From NCBI GenBank assembly GCA_016795285.1, contig JAEUIC010000020.1, positions 1-64,000 of the forward strand: DNA of 64,000 bases. The letters are read 5' to 3'. This document shows, piece after piece, positions 40,971-49,713 of the stretch. Positions within the stretch are counted from its first letter, which is position 1. Each line of letters starts with the position of its first letter. The notes beneath the pieces are model-generated. The model saw only the letters and a program-made list of their open reading frames with translations. It was not told the origin of the DNA and ran no database searches. This stretch comes from Planctomycetota bacterium (GTDB lineage: Bacteria > Planctomycetota > B15-G4 > SIAN01). The translations under genes and the position numbers were made by a program.

Positions 40971-43900
40971 GTGTGTCCCCGCTCCGTGAGGCCGTTCGCT
41001 GCGAGTCGAAGCGTGGCGAGCGAGCGGGCGAAAGAGCTGTCGTCGTTGATCTGGTTCGGCGCAGGAGCATTCCTGCTCGCCGCCATGGCGTCCTATGTCG
41101 AGGACGTCCGGCCGGCTGCCGAGGCGGCGCGGTGGCACAACGTCTGCGGCGCCTTCGGCTTCGTGCTGGCGCGCGCGCTGTTGGGACATCTCGGCTACGC
41201 GGCCTACCTGATCCCGATCGCGCTGATCAGCGAAGGGGCGCGGCTGTTTGGCCGCCTGCCGTCGCGGCCCATCGCGCTGCGCGCCGCGGGCATCGTCCTC
41301 TTCATGCCGGTGCTGGCCGCCGTGCTCCACGAGCTGCTCGGGAACTTCAGCACGCGCATCCCCGACGCCGGCGGCGACTTCGGCATCTGGCTCGCCGCGC
41401 TGCTGAAGCAGGACAGCGGGCTCGGCGCGATCGGCGGGCGCATCGCGCTGCTGCTGCTGCTGCTGATCACCTTCGTCCTCTACGCCGACCTCCTCTACTC
41501 GCGCACCTTCGCGCGAGCGCTCGCATGGCTCGACGCGCGTGGCGGGGTCGCCTCGCTGTGGCGCGGCCGCGGCGAGTCGGACGAGCGAGCGGACGGTGGC
41601 GCGCCGGATGATCCGGCGGACGCGGACGACGATGCGGCGACGGTGGCGCCGAGCGCTCGCAAGCGCGGCGCCCCGCGGCTCCACGGCGCGGCGCCGAGCG
41701 GCGCGCTCGACGTCTCGAACGAGGAGCTCGACGCGGAACTCGAGCGGGCGCTCGCCGATGCGCCGCCGCCGCCGAAGAAGGGCAAGAAGTTGCCGAAGCG
41801 CCTCGTCTCCGCGGTCGATGCGGCGATGGCGAGCGACGCGGTCGAGGCGGAGGAGGAGATCGCCGAGCCGCTCGACGAGGAGTGGAACCAGCCGCACCTG
41901 CTGAAGCCGGTCGCGGCGACGCCGCCCGCCGTGAAGCCGGCGGCTGCGACGAGCGCCGTCGACGACGACGCACGACTCGACGAGGCCGATGACGCGGAAG
42001 CGGTGGCGGACGCAGAGGCCGACGCGGACGCGGTCGAGGCGGAGCTCGACGCCGACGCGCGCGCTCCGGCGGCGCGGCGCGGCACCGCGGCGGCGCTCGA
42101 CGAGGAGGAGGCTCTCGACACGGGAGCTGCTGCCGACGCCGACACCGCTGCTGCGAACGGCGCCGCGGCGAAGCCGAGCCTGCGCGAGAAGCTCGCGGCG
42201 AAGCTGAAGAGCGTGGTCGCGAAGCCGGCGGCAAGCGCAGCGGTGGCGGCGACCGGAACTGCCGGAGCTGCCGGAGCCGCGGGCGCTGCGGCCACCGCTG
42301 CGGCCAATGCAGCGGCCGCCGCTGTTGGTAGTGCTGCCGCGAAGTCCGCTGCGGCGCCGCCGCGTGCGGGTGCAGCCGCGAAGCCGGCGGCCCACGCACC
42401 TGCTGCCGCTCCCGTGCCGCTCGCTCCCGAGACGGCGGCGGAACTCGAGGCGGAGGCCGACATCGCGGCGCTCGCCGTCGAAGCGCAGAAGCGCGCGGCC
42501 AAGCCGGCGCTGCCAGTGGCGCCGGCCGCGTTGCCCGCGCTGGTGCAGATGCCCTCGGCGCCCGAGCGCAGCAAGGCGCCCTACCAGTTCCCGTCGTTCC
42601 AGCTGCTCGATCCGCCCGAACGCGACAGCGGCGGCGACTTCATCAAGTTCACCGAAGAGGCGGCGCGCAAGCTCACCACCGCGCTCAAGTCGTTCAAGGT
42701 CGACGCGAAGGTGGTCGGCGTGCAGCGCGGCCCGTCGATCACGATGCTCGAAGTCGAGCTCGCGCCCGGCACCAAGCTGACGCGGCTGCGCGCGCTCGAG
42801 GACGACCTCGCCATGGCGCTCGCGGCGCAGAGCGTGCGCATCGTCGCGCCGATCCCCAACAAGTCGACCGCCGGCATCGAGATCCCGAACGACGCGCGCG
42901 CCGTCGTGCGCATGTCGGAACTCCTGCAGTGGCCGGGCTACAACCCGCAGAAGTACGCCATCCCGATCTGCCTCGGCAAGGACTCGAGCGGCGCGCCGCG
43001 CATCGAGGACCTCGCGAAGATGCCGCACCTGCTGGTCGCCGGCTCGACCGGCTCGGGCAAGTCGGTCTGCCTCAACACGCTGATCATGTCGATCCTCTTC
43101 TCGCGCACGCCGGAGCAGGTGAAGCTGATCCTGATCGACCCGAAGATGGTCGAGCTCTCCTCGTTCCAGAACGTGCCGCACCTCATGTGCCCGGTCGTCA
43201 CCGACATGAAGCGCGCGGCCGGCATCCTCGAGTGGGCGGTGGAGAAGATGGAGGAGCGCTACGCGCTGCTCCACAAGGTCGAGGTGCGCAACATCTATGC
43301 GTACAACAAGCTCGGCGAGGAGGAGGTCAAGAAGCGGCTCGGCGACGAGTTCGCCGCCGACTTCGAGACCACGCTGCCGTTCATCGTGATCGTGATGGAC
43401 GAGCTCGCCGACCTCATGCTGGTGCACGGCAAGGACGTCGAGCAGTCGATCACCCGCCTCGCGCAGAAGTCGCGCGCGGTCGGCATCCACGTGATCCTCG
43501 CCACGCAGCGCCCGTCGACCAACGTCATCACCGGCTTGATCAAGGCGAACCTGCCGACCCGCATCGCCTTCCGCGTCACCAGCAAGATCGACTCGCGCGT
43601 CATCCTCGACCAGAACGGCGCCGACAAGCTGCTCGGCCAGGGCGACATGCTCTACGTGCCGCCCGGCACCGCCGACCTGTCGCGCGTGCAGGGCTGCTTC
43701 GTGACCGACCAGGAGATCCGCGGCGTCGTCGACTTCCTGGCCGACCAGGGGCCGCCGCAGTACTCGCGCGAGCTGGTGCAGAAGCGCAGCAGCTCCGACA
43801 AGGACCCGAGCGAGCTCGACGATTTGTTCGACGACGCGGCGAAGTTCGTGGTGGAGACGCAGCGCGGCTCGGCATCGTTGCTGCAGCGGCGCTTCTCGAT

Positions 43901-44180
43901 CGGCTACACGCGCGCGTCGCGGCTGATCGACCTGATGGCGAACGACGGGCTGCTCGGCGAGTTCAAGGGCAGCCAGGCGCGCGAGGTGCTCTGCACCAGC
44001 CTCGAGGAGCTCGAGGCGCGGCGCGCGGAGCAACGGGCGGCGCGCGGCGTGAAGCCGGGCGAGCCGCGCGGCGACGACGGCGGGGGAGCGGGTCGCGAGC
44101 CGGGGCTCACCGGCGGCGACGGGGACGAGGCGAGCGATCGGTTCGACGACGACGAAGTGGACGAGGAGGCGAAGGCATGA
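40971..44180 (+). CDS. ftsK: DNA translocase FtsK
   Basis: The protein has 1069 aa from GTG 40971, preceded by GAGGGGGGCA. FtsK pumps DNA at the division septum to clear the chromosome. Four N-terminal membrane segments (e.g. AAYLIPIALISEGARLFGRL, ALLLLLLITFVLYADLL) are followed by a long Ala/Asp-rich linker (about 190-520). The motor has VAGSTGSGKSVCLNTLIMS (Walker A) and IVMDELADLMLVHGKDVEQS (Walker B). The C-terminal gamma winged helix is SASLLQRRFSIGYTRASRLI and the following helix. The stop overlaps the next gene (ATGA), which also encodes a gamma-like domain. Confidence 0.96.
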   Translation: MCPRSVRPFAASRSVASERAKELSSLIWFGAGAFLLAAMASYVEDVRPAAEAARWHNVCGAFGFVLARALLGHLGYAAYLIPIALISEGARLFGRLPSRPIALRAAGIVLFMPVLAAVLHELLGNFSTRIPDAGGDFGIWLAALLKQDSGLGAIGGRIALLLLLLITFVLYADLLYSRTFARALAWLDARGGVASLWRGRGESDERADGGAPDDPADADDDAATVAPSARKRGAPRLHGAAPSGALDVSNEELDAELERALADAPPPPKKGKKLPKRLVSAVDAAMASDAVEAEEEIAEPLDEEWNQPHLLKPVAATPPAVKPAAATSAVDDDARLDEADDAEAVADAEADADAVEAELDADARAPAARRGTAAALDEEEALDTGAAADADTAAANGAAAKPSLREKLAAKLKSVVAKPAASAAVAATGTAGAAGAAGAAATAAANAAAAAVGSAAAKSAAAPPRAGAAAKPAAHAPAAAPVPLAPETAAELEAEADIAALAVEAQKRAAKPALPVAPAALPALVQMPSAPERSKAPYQFPSFQLLDPPERDSGGDFIKFTEEAARKLTTALKSFKVDAKVVGVQRGPSITMLEVELAPGTKLTRLRALEDDLAMALAAQSVRIVAPIPNKSTAGIEIPNDARAVVRMSELLQWPGYNPQKYAIPICLGKDSSGAPRIEDLAKMPHLLVAGSTGSGKSVCLNTLIMSILFSRTPEQVKLILIDPKMVELSSFQNVPHLMCPVVTDMKRAAGILEWAVEKMEERYALLHKVEVRNIYAYNKLGEEEVKKRLGDEFAADFETTLPFIVIVMDELADLMLVHGKDVEQSITRLAQKSRAVGIHVILATQRPSTNVITGLIKANLPTRIAFRVTSKIDSRVILDQNGADKLLGQGDMLYVPPGTADLSRVQGCFVTDQEIRGVVDFLADQGPPQYSRELVQKRSSSDKDPSELDDLFDDAAKFVVETQRGSASLLQRRFSIGYTRASRLIDLMANDGLLGEFKGSQAREVLCTSLEELEARRAEQRAARGVKPGEPRGDDGGGAGREPGLTGGDGDEASDRFDDDEVDEEAKA

Positions 44181-46426
44181 GGTTCTTGGCAGCGATCGCG
44201 GCGGATGGGCTCGAGGCGAGCTTCGCCGACCGCCTGGGCGGCTGGGCGCAAGGGTGCCTGGTGCTCCTCGTGGGCGTGTGGCTCTTCCTCGCGCTCCTCG
44301 GGATCCGCAACAGCCGGTTCCCGTGGCGCATCCTCGGCGGCTTCGCCTTCATCGCCGGTTCGGCGCTCTGGCTCGGGCTCCACCCGAGTCGCGCCGCGGC
44401 GTGGGAACTCGACGCGGGCTACCTCGGCTTCGCGGCGCAGCAGTCGCTGATGGAGCAGCTCTCCGGTTCGCCGTTGCTGGTGAACCTGATCGGGGCGCTG
44501 CTGGCGGCCTGCTCGCTGCTCGGCCTGCTGGTGGCGATCGACTGGCTGCCGCTGCTGCCGTTCGCGCCGCTGCTCGCCGGCTTCGAGGGGCGGCTCGCCC
44601 GCGCGTCGGCGGAGCGTGCGGCGTCGCGAGCGGCCGAGGCGGCCGCCGCACGGCAGCGCGCCAACGCCGCCGCGCAGCAGGTGATGCACTCGGCCAGCGC
44701 GACGCTCGCGCCGCCCGCCCCGCGCGCGGCGGCCCCCGCGGCTGCTCGATCGGAAGCGCCGCCGGTGAGCGTGGCCGAGAGCGCCGCGATCCTCGCAGCG
44801 GCCGTCGCCGCGACCGATGCGGCGAGCGAGCAGGCGACCGAGCGCGAGACGGAGCGCGAGACGGAGCACGAGACGGAGCGCGAGACGGCGGCGGACGCCG
44901 CTCGCGAGATGGAGCAGAGCGGCGCGGCCGCGGCGTCGATCGACGGCAGCGCCGAAGGTGCGGACGAATCGGACGAAACGAGCTCCACCGCTGCCCTCGA
45001 AGCGCCCGAAGAGGTGGCGCCAGTGGTGACGAAGTGGGATCGCTTCCGTCCGCGTGCGCGCGCGATCGAGCCGGAGGCGGCGCCGGTCGAGCTCGCCGGG
45101 GAAAGTGGCGATCGCTTGCCGGTGGACAACGAGGCGGAGGCGACGCATAACTCCTCGCTCGCGGAGGGCGCTAGCCGCTCGGATGAGCCGGTGCCCGCCG
45201 CTGCTCCGACCGACGTGCGACCAGGCGCTGCGTCGGAGGAGACGGAGTCGGCGCACGCGGCGCCCGCTCTGCAAGCGGAGCCGGCGCACGAGGCGCCCGC
45301 TCTGCAGGCGGAGCTGGCGCACGAGGCGCCCGCTCTGCAAGCGGAGCCGGCGCACGCGGCGCCGACTCTGCCGGCCCCTGAACAGAAGGACCCTCCCGTG
45401 CTGGATCACGAACTCGATGAAGAGACGCTCGCGGCCGATGCACCGGCCGCAGGAGTCGCCGTGCTCGATGGCGAGCCGCTGACGACGCCGGACTCGACTG
45501 CCGAAGCTCCCGCTGCCGCGCTCGCGCCCGAGGCGCCCGCTGCGCCCGCGGACGAGACGCTCGCGCCGCGCCGCAAGAAGGAAGACGACGAGCCGGCGGA
45601 AGAGCCGTCCGAGGAGCCGTCGGAAGAGCCCGGTGAAGAGGAAGAGGGCGACGACGACTTCGAAGAGGGCGAGGAAGAGGAGGAGTGGGAGGAAGAGGAG
45701 GAGGAAGAGGAAGGCGAGGAGAAGGAAGAGGAAGAGGAGTGGGACGAGGACGAGGAGGAAGAGGAAGACGACGACGAGTGGGAGGATGAGGACGAAGAGG
45801 AAGACGAAGAGGAAGACGAGGAAGAGGACGACGACGAAGAAGAGGACGAGGACGACGAGAACTGGGACGACGATCAGAGCTCGTCGATCCAGCCGCCGCC
45901 GCAGTCCGAATCGGTTGCCGCGACCTCTGCCGCCGCGCTCGAAGTCGCCTCCGCACCTGCTGCTTCGGCTCCCGAAGTCGCCGCCGCCGCCTCCGCCGAC
46001 ACCGCGGCGGTCGCCGAGGTCGCCTCCGTGGCGGACCTCGCGGCTCCGGCGCTCGTCGTGACGCCGCCCGCCGCGCCTTCCGCCGTCGCTTCCTCCGCTG
46101 CCGCACCGGCCGCGGTGCCGCTGCGTGCCGAGCCGGCGCCCGCCGAGCCGGCCCCCGCGGCAGCGACTCCGCCGCTGCCGGCCCACCTGTTCCGCGACCT
46201 GCCCGACGACGAGCGCGAGATGCACCACCGCGCCGTCCTGCTGCTGCTCGGCCTCGAGAGCGTCTCGCTCTCCAAGCTGCAGCGCGAACTCGCGATCACC
46301 TACTACTCCGCGGCGCGCGTCTTCGAGCGGCTCGAGAAGGAGGGCTTCATCGCCCCCTACTCGGGATCGCTCGCGCGCACCGTGAAGCTCACCCGCACCG
46401 GATGGGAGCAGCGCCTGCAGGGGTGA
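44177..46426 (+). CDS. Membrane protein with acidic linker and C-terminal FtsK-gamma-like winged helix
   Basis: The protein has 749 aa from ATG 44177 (ATGA overlap with ftsK). Three N-terminal hydrophobic segments (AQGCLVLLVGVWLFLALLGI, LGGFAFIAGSALWLGLH, LLVAIDWLPLLPFAPLLAG) are followed by an Ala/Glu linker with repeats and a block of about 98 residues (469-566) made almost only of Glu/Asp. The C-terminal domain (about 680-745: VSLSKLQRELAITYYSAARV, FERLEKEGFIAPYSGSLART) aligns with the FtsK gamma domain of the preceding gene. There is no ATPase. It may bind the same DNA sites or compete with FtsK at the septum. Confidence 0.75.
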   Translation: MRFLAAIAADGLEASFADRLGGWAQGCLVLLVGVWLFLALLGIRNSRFPWRILGGFAFIAGSALWLGLHPSRAAAWELDAGYLGFAAQQSLMEQLSGSPLLVNLIGALLAACSLLGLLVAIDWLPLLPFAPLLAGFEGRLARASAERAASRAAEAAAARQRANAAAQQVMHSASATLAPPAPRAAAPAAARSEAPPVSVAESAAILAAAVAATDAASEQATERETERETEHETERETAADAAREMEQSGAAAASIDGSAEGADESDETSSTAALEAPEEVAPVVTKWDRFRPRARAIEPEAAPVELAGESGDRLPVDNEAEATHNSSLAEGASRSDEPVPAAAPTDVRPGAASEETESAHAAPALQAEPAHEAPALQAELAHEAPALQAEPAHAAPTLPAPEQKDPPVLDHELDEETLAADAPAAGVAVLDGEPLTTPDSTAEAPAAALAPEAPAAPADETLAPRRKKEDDEPAEEPSEEPSEEPGEEEEGDDDFEEGEEEEEWEEEEEEEEGEEKEEEEEWDEDEEEEEDDDEWEDEDEEEDEEEDEEEDDDEEEDEDDENWDDDQSSSIQPPPQSESVAATSAAALEVASAPAASAPEVAAAASADTAAVAEVASVADLAAPALVVTPPAAPSAVASSAAAPAAVPLRAEPAPAEPAPAAATPPLPAHLFRDLPDDEREMHHRAVLLLLGLESVSLSKLQRELAITYYSAARVFERLEKEGFIAPYSGSLARTVKLTRTGWEQRLQG
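44840..44887 (+). repeat. 12-bp in-frame repeat (GAGCGCGAGACG)
   Basis: Four units at 44840-44851, 44852-44863, 44864-44875 (GAGCACGAGACG) and 44876-44887. They encode Glu-Arg-Glu-Thr repeats in the linker of the gamma-domain membrane protein. Confidence 0.9.
45251..45370 (+). repeat. 33-bp in-frame tandem repeat
   Basis: Three near-identical units at 45251-45283, 45284-45316 and 45317-45349, then a partial fourth. Each encodes an 11-residue unit AHEAPALQAEP. They lie in the linker of the gamma-domain membrane protein, which must be under low constraint in length. Confidence 0.9.
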
Positions 46427-46450
46427 TCCCCCTCGGCGCGTCCGCTAGCC

Positions 46451-47056
46451 GTGACGCTCGCCAACAAGATCACGACCGGCCGGCTCGGGCTCGCCGTCGT
46501 GCTGTTCGTCCTGCTCGACCTGCTCGGGCGCGGTGATCCGCTGCCCGGCTGGGAGCTCGCGACGGCGTGCGGCCTGCTCTTCGTGCTGGTCACCGCGACC
46601 GACGCGCTCGACGGCTACTACGCCCGCAAGCTCGGCCAGGTGAGCGACTTCGGCCGGATCGCCGACCCGGCCGCCGACAAGGTGATCGTCTGCGGCTCGC
46701 TGGTCTTCCTGTCGGCCATCAGCTGGGGCCGCGCGATCGTCCCGCCGTGGATCGTCGCCGCGATCCTCTGCCGCGAGTTCATCGTGACGGCGCTGCGCGG
46801 CTACATGGAGCGCAAGGGCCACGAGTTCGGCGCCGATCCGGCCGGCAAGATCAAGATGATCGTCCAGTGCGTGGCGATCCCGGTGGTGCTGCTCTTCCGG
46901 GTCGTCGACGATGCGTTCGGCGCGGCCCATCCTGCGTGGCCGCCGCTGATCTGGTGGGCAGGCGTCGTGCTGATCTGGGCGACGCTGCTGATCACGGTGT
47001 GGAGCGGCTACGGCTACATCCGCAAGGCGGCGATCCACTTGAGGGAGGGGTTGTGA
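46451..47056 (+). CDS. pgsA: CDP-diacylglycerol-glycerol-3-phosphate 3-phosphatidyltransferase
   Basis: The protein has 201 aa with GTG 46451. It makes phosphatidylglycerophosphate in the inner membrane. The CDP-alcohol transferase motif DG-x2-AR-x8-G-x3-D-x3-D is complete in DGYYARKLGQVSDFGRIADP plus AADK. The N-terminus LANKITTGRLGLAVVLFVLL and four to five further membrane segments fit PgsA. The stop overlaps the pgpA start (GTGA), so the two sequential enzymes of PG synthesis are coupled. Confidence 0.94.
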   Translation: MTLANKITTGRLGLAVVLFVLLDLLGRGDPLPGWELATACGLLFVLVTATDALDGYYARKLGQVSDFGRIADPAADKVIVCGSLVFLSAISWGRAIVPPWIVAAILCREFIVTALRGYMERKGHEFGADPAGKIKMIVQCVAIPVVLLFRVVDDAFGAAHPAWPPLIWWAGVVLIWATLLITVWSGYGYIRKAAIHLREGL

Positions 47057-47595
47057 CGCAACGGGAAGTGCAGGGCGGCAAGTCGCCACGGCCGCCGCCG
47101 AGCGCGCTCGATCGGCTGCGCGCCGCGCTCATCTCGAGCGGCGGACTCGGCTACGCGCCCGTCGCGTCTGGCACCTTCGGGACGCTCGGCGGCGTCGCGC
47201 TCGCGCTCGCCCTCGCGCACGTCGGCGTGCCGCGCTACGGGTGGCACTTCGGGCTGGCGGCGCTGGTGGCCAGCGCGATCGTCCTGCTGATCGGCATCGC
47301 GCTCGGCGGCTGGGCGGAGCGCTACTACGGCTTCAAGGACCCGAAGCCGTTCGTCCTCGACGAGGTGCTCGGCTACCTCATCGCGGTGCTGCGCCTCGAG
47401 GGGGGCGTGCCGGGCTGGAAGGAGCTCGTGCTCGCCTTCTTCGCCTTCCGGCTGTTCGACGTGGTGAAGCCGTGGCCGGCGCGCCGCCTCGAGTTCCTGC
47501 CGAAGGGGGTCGGCATCATGCTCGACGACCTGGTCGCCGGGCTCTACGCGCTGGCGGTGGTCTGGATCGTCCGCGAATGGATGAACTGGCCGTGA
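47053..47595 (+). CDS. pgpA: Phosphatidylglycerophosphatase A
   Basis: The protein has 180 aa from GTG 47053 (GTGA overlap). It removes the phosphate of phosphatidylglycerophosphate to give PG. The PgpA motifs are all present: SGTFGTLGGVALALAL, KDPKPFVLDEVLGYLIAV, RLFDVVKPWPARRLEFLPKG and VGIMLDDLVAGLYA. There are four membrane segments. A short basic N-terminal tail (about 25 residues) is extra. Confidence 0.95.
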   Translation: MTQREVQGGKSPRPPPSALDRLRAALISSGGLGYAPVASGTFGTLGGVALALALAHVGVPRYGWHFGLAALVASAIVLLIGIALGGWAERYYGFKDPKPFVLDEVLGYLIAVLRLEGGVPGWKELVLAFFAFRLFDVVKPWPARRLEFLPKGVGIMLDDLVAGLYALAVVWIVREWMNWP

Positions 47596-47646
47596 CGATG
47601 GCGCTCGCGGGGCGCGCCGCCGTCCAAGCCTCCTGAGGAGCTCCGC

Positions 47647-49350
47647 ATGGCCAAGCACAAGGTCCGCCGCAAGCATGCCGATGGCGCGCGCGACGACTCG
47701 AGCGCGCTCCTCCCGCAGGGCGGCCGGCCGCGCGCGTCGGGTCTCGGGGTCGCGCTGCAGTTCTCGCTGGCGACCGCCGCCACCGTCGCCGCCTCGCTGA
47801 TCGTCTTCGGCCTGATCCTCTACCGCATCCTCGCCGGCATCCTCTCCGATGAGATCGACGCGACCGGCGTGCACGCGGTGCGCGCGCTCGCCGTGGTCGA
47901 CGCCAACTGCTGGGAGCCGTTCCACGAGACGGCGCTCGAAGGGCGCGGCGCCGAGTCGCGCGGCTCGGGCGGCCTCGGCCGCGTCGAGCTCAAGAACGCG
48001 GAGCAGATCGCGCAGTACGAGAAGCGCAGCGCCCTCAACCGCGCGCGGCTGCGCGAACTCGTCGCGGCGCGCGGCACGAAGCTGCTCGACGTGGTGATCC
48101 TCGACGCGCAGATGAAGCAGGTGATCAACGGCGACTCGGCCATCTCCTTCGAGCAGACCGAGACGCGCAACTTCGCCGAGGTGCTGATCCAGGAAGGGCG
48201 CTACCTCGCCGACGCCGGCACCGCGAACCAGCGGAAGACCGAGGCGCGCGTCTACGCCGCCGACCTCCGCGACCAGGAGGGCAAGGTGGTCGCCAAGGCG
48301 GTGGTGGCGCTCTCGGCCGAGAAGATCGGCGAGAGCCTGCGCCGCGTGCTGGTCAGCATGCTGCTGCTGACGCTCGTCTTCCTCGGGCTCGGCGTGATGG
48401 TCTCGTGGCTGCTCGCGCAGCGCGTCACGCGGCCGATCCTGCAGCTCGCCGAGGACATCGAGACGGTGGCTCGCGGCGACCTCGCCCATCGCACCCACCC
48501 GCACAGCACCGACGAGATCGGCGTGCTGGCGCGCACGTTCGATCGGATGACGCAGAGCCTGCTCGCGCTGCAGGACGTCGAGAAGCAGCAGGCCGCGCAA
48601 GCGCACCAGATCGAGGTGGCGCGCGAGGTGCAGGCGGCGCTGCTGCCCGAGAAGCTGCCTGCGGTGGCGGGCTTCACGTGCGGCGCGGCGGCGAAGCCGG
48701 CCGGAAAGATCGCCGGCGACTTCTACGACGTCTCGGAGATGGCGGGCGGCGCGAAGCTCGCGGCCGTCGTCTCGGCGTCGGGGAGCGGCGTGCCGGGGGC
48801 GATGGTCGTCACCATGGCGCGCTCGCTGCTGAAGGCGCTCGCCGGCGCGGAGAGCTCGCCCGCCGAGCTGCTGCGCCGCATGAACCGCCTCCTCGCGCCC
48901 GACCTGCGGCGCGGCATGTACGTCTCGGCGCTGCTCGTGCGCGTCGAGCCGGCGACCGGCAAGCTCGTGGTCGCCAACGCCGGCCACACGCCGCTCCTGC
49001 GCGTCAAGCCGGGCGCGGCGGCGGCCGAGCCGTTCCACGGCGACGGCATCGCGCTCGGCTTCGACAAGGGGCCGATCTTCGATCGCACCATCAAGGACCG
49101 CGAACTCGAGGTGGCGCCCGGCGAGCGGCTGCTGCTCTGCACGCGCGCGCTCTTCGGGATCAAGGACGCCGGCGGGCGCGAGCTCGGCGAGGAGGCGGCC
49201 CATCGCCTCTTCGCGCGCGTGGCGGCGCGCGGCGGGGCGAACTTCGTCGAGGCGGCGCTCGCCGCGATCGAGCAGTTCCGCGCCGGCGCCGACGCGGTCG
49301 ACGACGTCACCTTCCTCACGCTGCGGCGCGAGAGCGGGGGGGCGGCGTGA
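47647..49350 (+). CDS. RsbU-like HAMP-PP2C protein with altered catalytic motifs
   Basis: The protein has 567 aa with CTGAGGAGCTCCGC before the ATG. It has a membrane helix near 40-60 (VALQFSLATAATVAASLIVF), a periplasmic region, a second helix (LLLTLVFLGLGVMVSWLLAQ), HAMP (RPILQLAEDIETVARGDLA), a short coiled coil (QAHQIEVAREVQAALLPEKL) and a SpoIIE-type PP2C domain. GDFYD (near 357) and the last DDVTF (near 552) are kept. The middle motif DVSGKG is VVSASGSG and YTDG is CTRA, so two metal-binding Asp are missing. It is probably a pseudo-phosphatase. The stop overlaps the next start. Confidence 0.85.
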   Translation: MAKHKVRRKHADGARDDSSALLPQGGRPRASGLGVALQFSLATAATVAASLIVFGLILYRILAGILSDEIDATGVHAVRALAVVDANCWEPFHETALEGRGAESRGSGGLGRVELKNAEQIAQYEKRSALNRARLRELVAARGTKLLDVVILDAQMKQVINGDSAISFEQTETRNFAEVLIQEGRYLADAGTANQRKTEARVYAADLRDQEGKVVAKAVVALSAEKIGESLRRVLVSMLLLTLVFLGLGVMVSWLLAQRVTRPILQLAEDIETVARGDLAHRTHPHSTDEIGVLARTFDRMTQSLLALQDVEKQQAAQAHQIEVAREVQAALLPEKLPAVAGFTCGAAAKPAGKIAGDFYDVSEMAGGAKLAAVVSASGSGVPGAMVVTMARSLLKALAGAESSPAELLRRMNRLLAPDLRRGMYVSALLVRVEPATGKLVVANAGHTPLLRVKPGAAAAEPFHGDGIALGFDKGPIFDRTIKDRELEVAPGERLLLCTRALFGIKDAGGRELGEEAAHRLFARVAARGGANFVEAALAAIEQFRAGADAVDDVTFLTLRRESGGAA

Positions 49351-49658
49351 CGCTCGCCGAGTTCCAGCGGCTGATCGACGCCACCTTCGGCGCGAAGGAC
49401 CGCGGCCGCGGCCTCGAGGGGACCTTCATGTGGTTCACCGAGGAGGTCGGCGAGCTGTCGCGCGCGCTGCGCCGCAACGTGCGCGGCAAGCCGCTCGAGG
49501 AGGAGTTCGCCGACGTGCTGGCGTGGCTCTCGACGTTGGCCAGCATCGCCGGCGTCGACCTCGAGGCGGCGGCGCGCGCGAAGTACGGCGGCGGCTGTCC
49601 GCGCTGCGGCGGCGTGCCGTGCCGCTGCGCCGAGCCGGCGCGTCCGGCGGGGGCGTGA
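49347..49658 (+). CDS. MazG-like nucleotide pyrophosphohydrolase
   Basis: The protein has 103 aa from GTG 49347 (GTGA overlap with the RsbU-like gene). A single MazG-like four-helix domain is seen: LEGTFMWFTEEVGELSRALR and EEEFADVLAWLSTLASIAGV, with the EExxE and ExxD metal residues. The tail has a Cys-rich stretch (CPRCGGVPCRC) that may bind zinc. It resembles small MazG-type enzymes that act on dCTP or other NTPs. It is separate from full MazG at 7023. The coupled location with the signalling protein is unexplained. Confidence 0.85.
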   Translation: MTLAEFQRLIDATFGAKDRGRGLEGTFMWFTEEVGELSRALRRNVRGKPLEEEFADVLAWLSTLASIAGVDLEAAARAKYGGGCPRCGGVPCRCAEPARPAGA

Positions 49659-49713
49659 GGCGGCGCCGCCGCGTGTCACCGGCGCCGACTCGCGTCGTCC
49701 ACGGCACGCTGCC

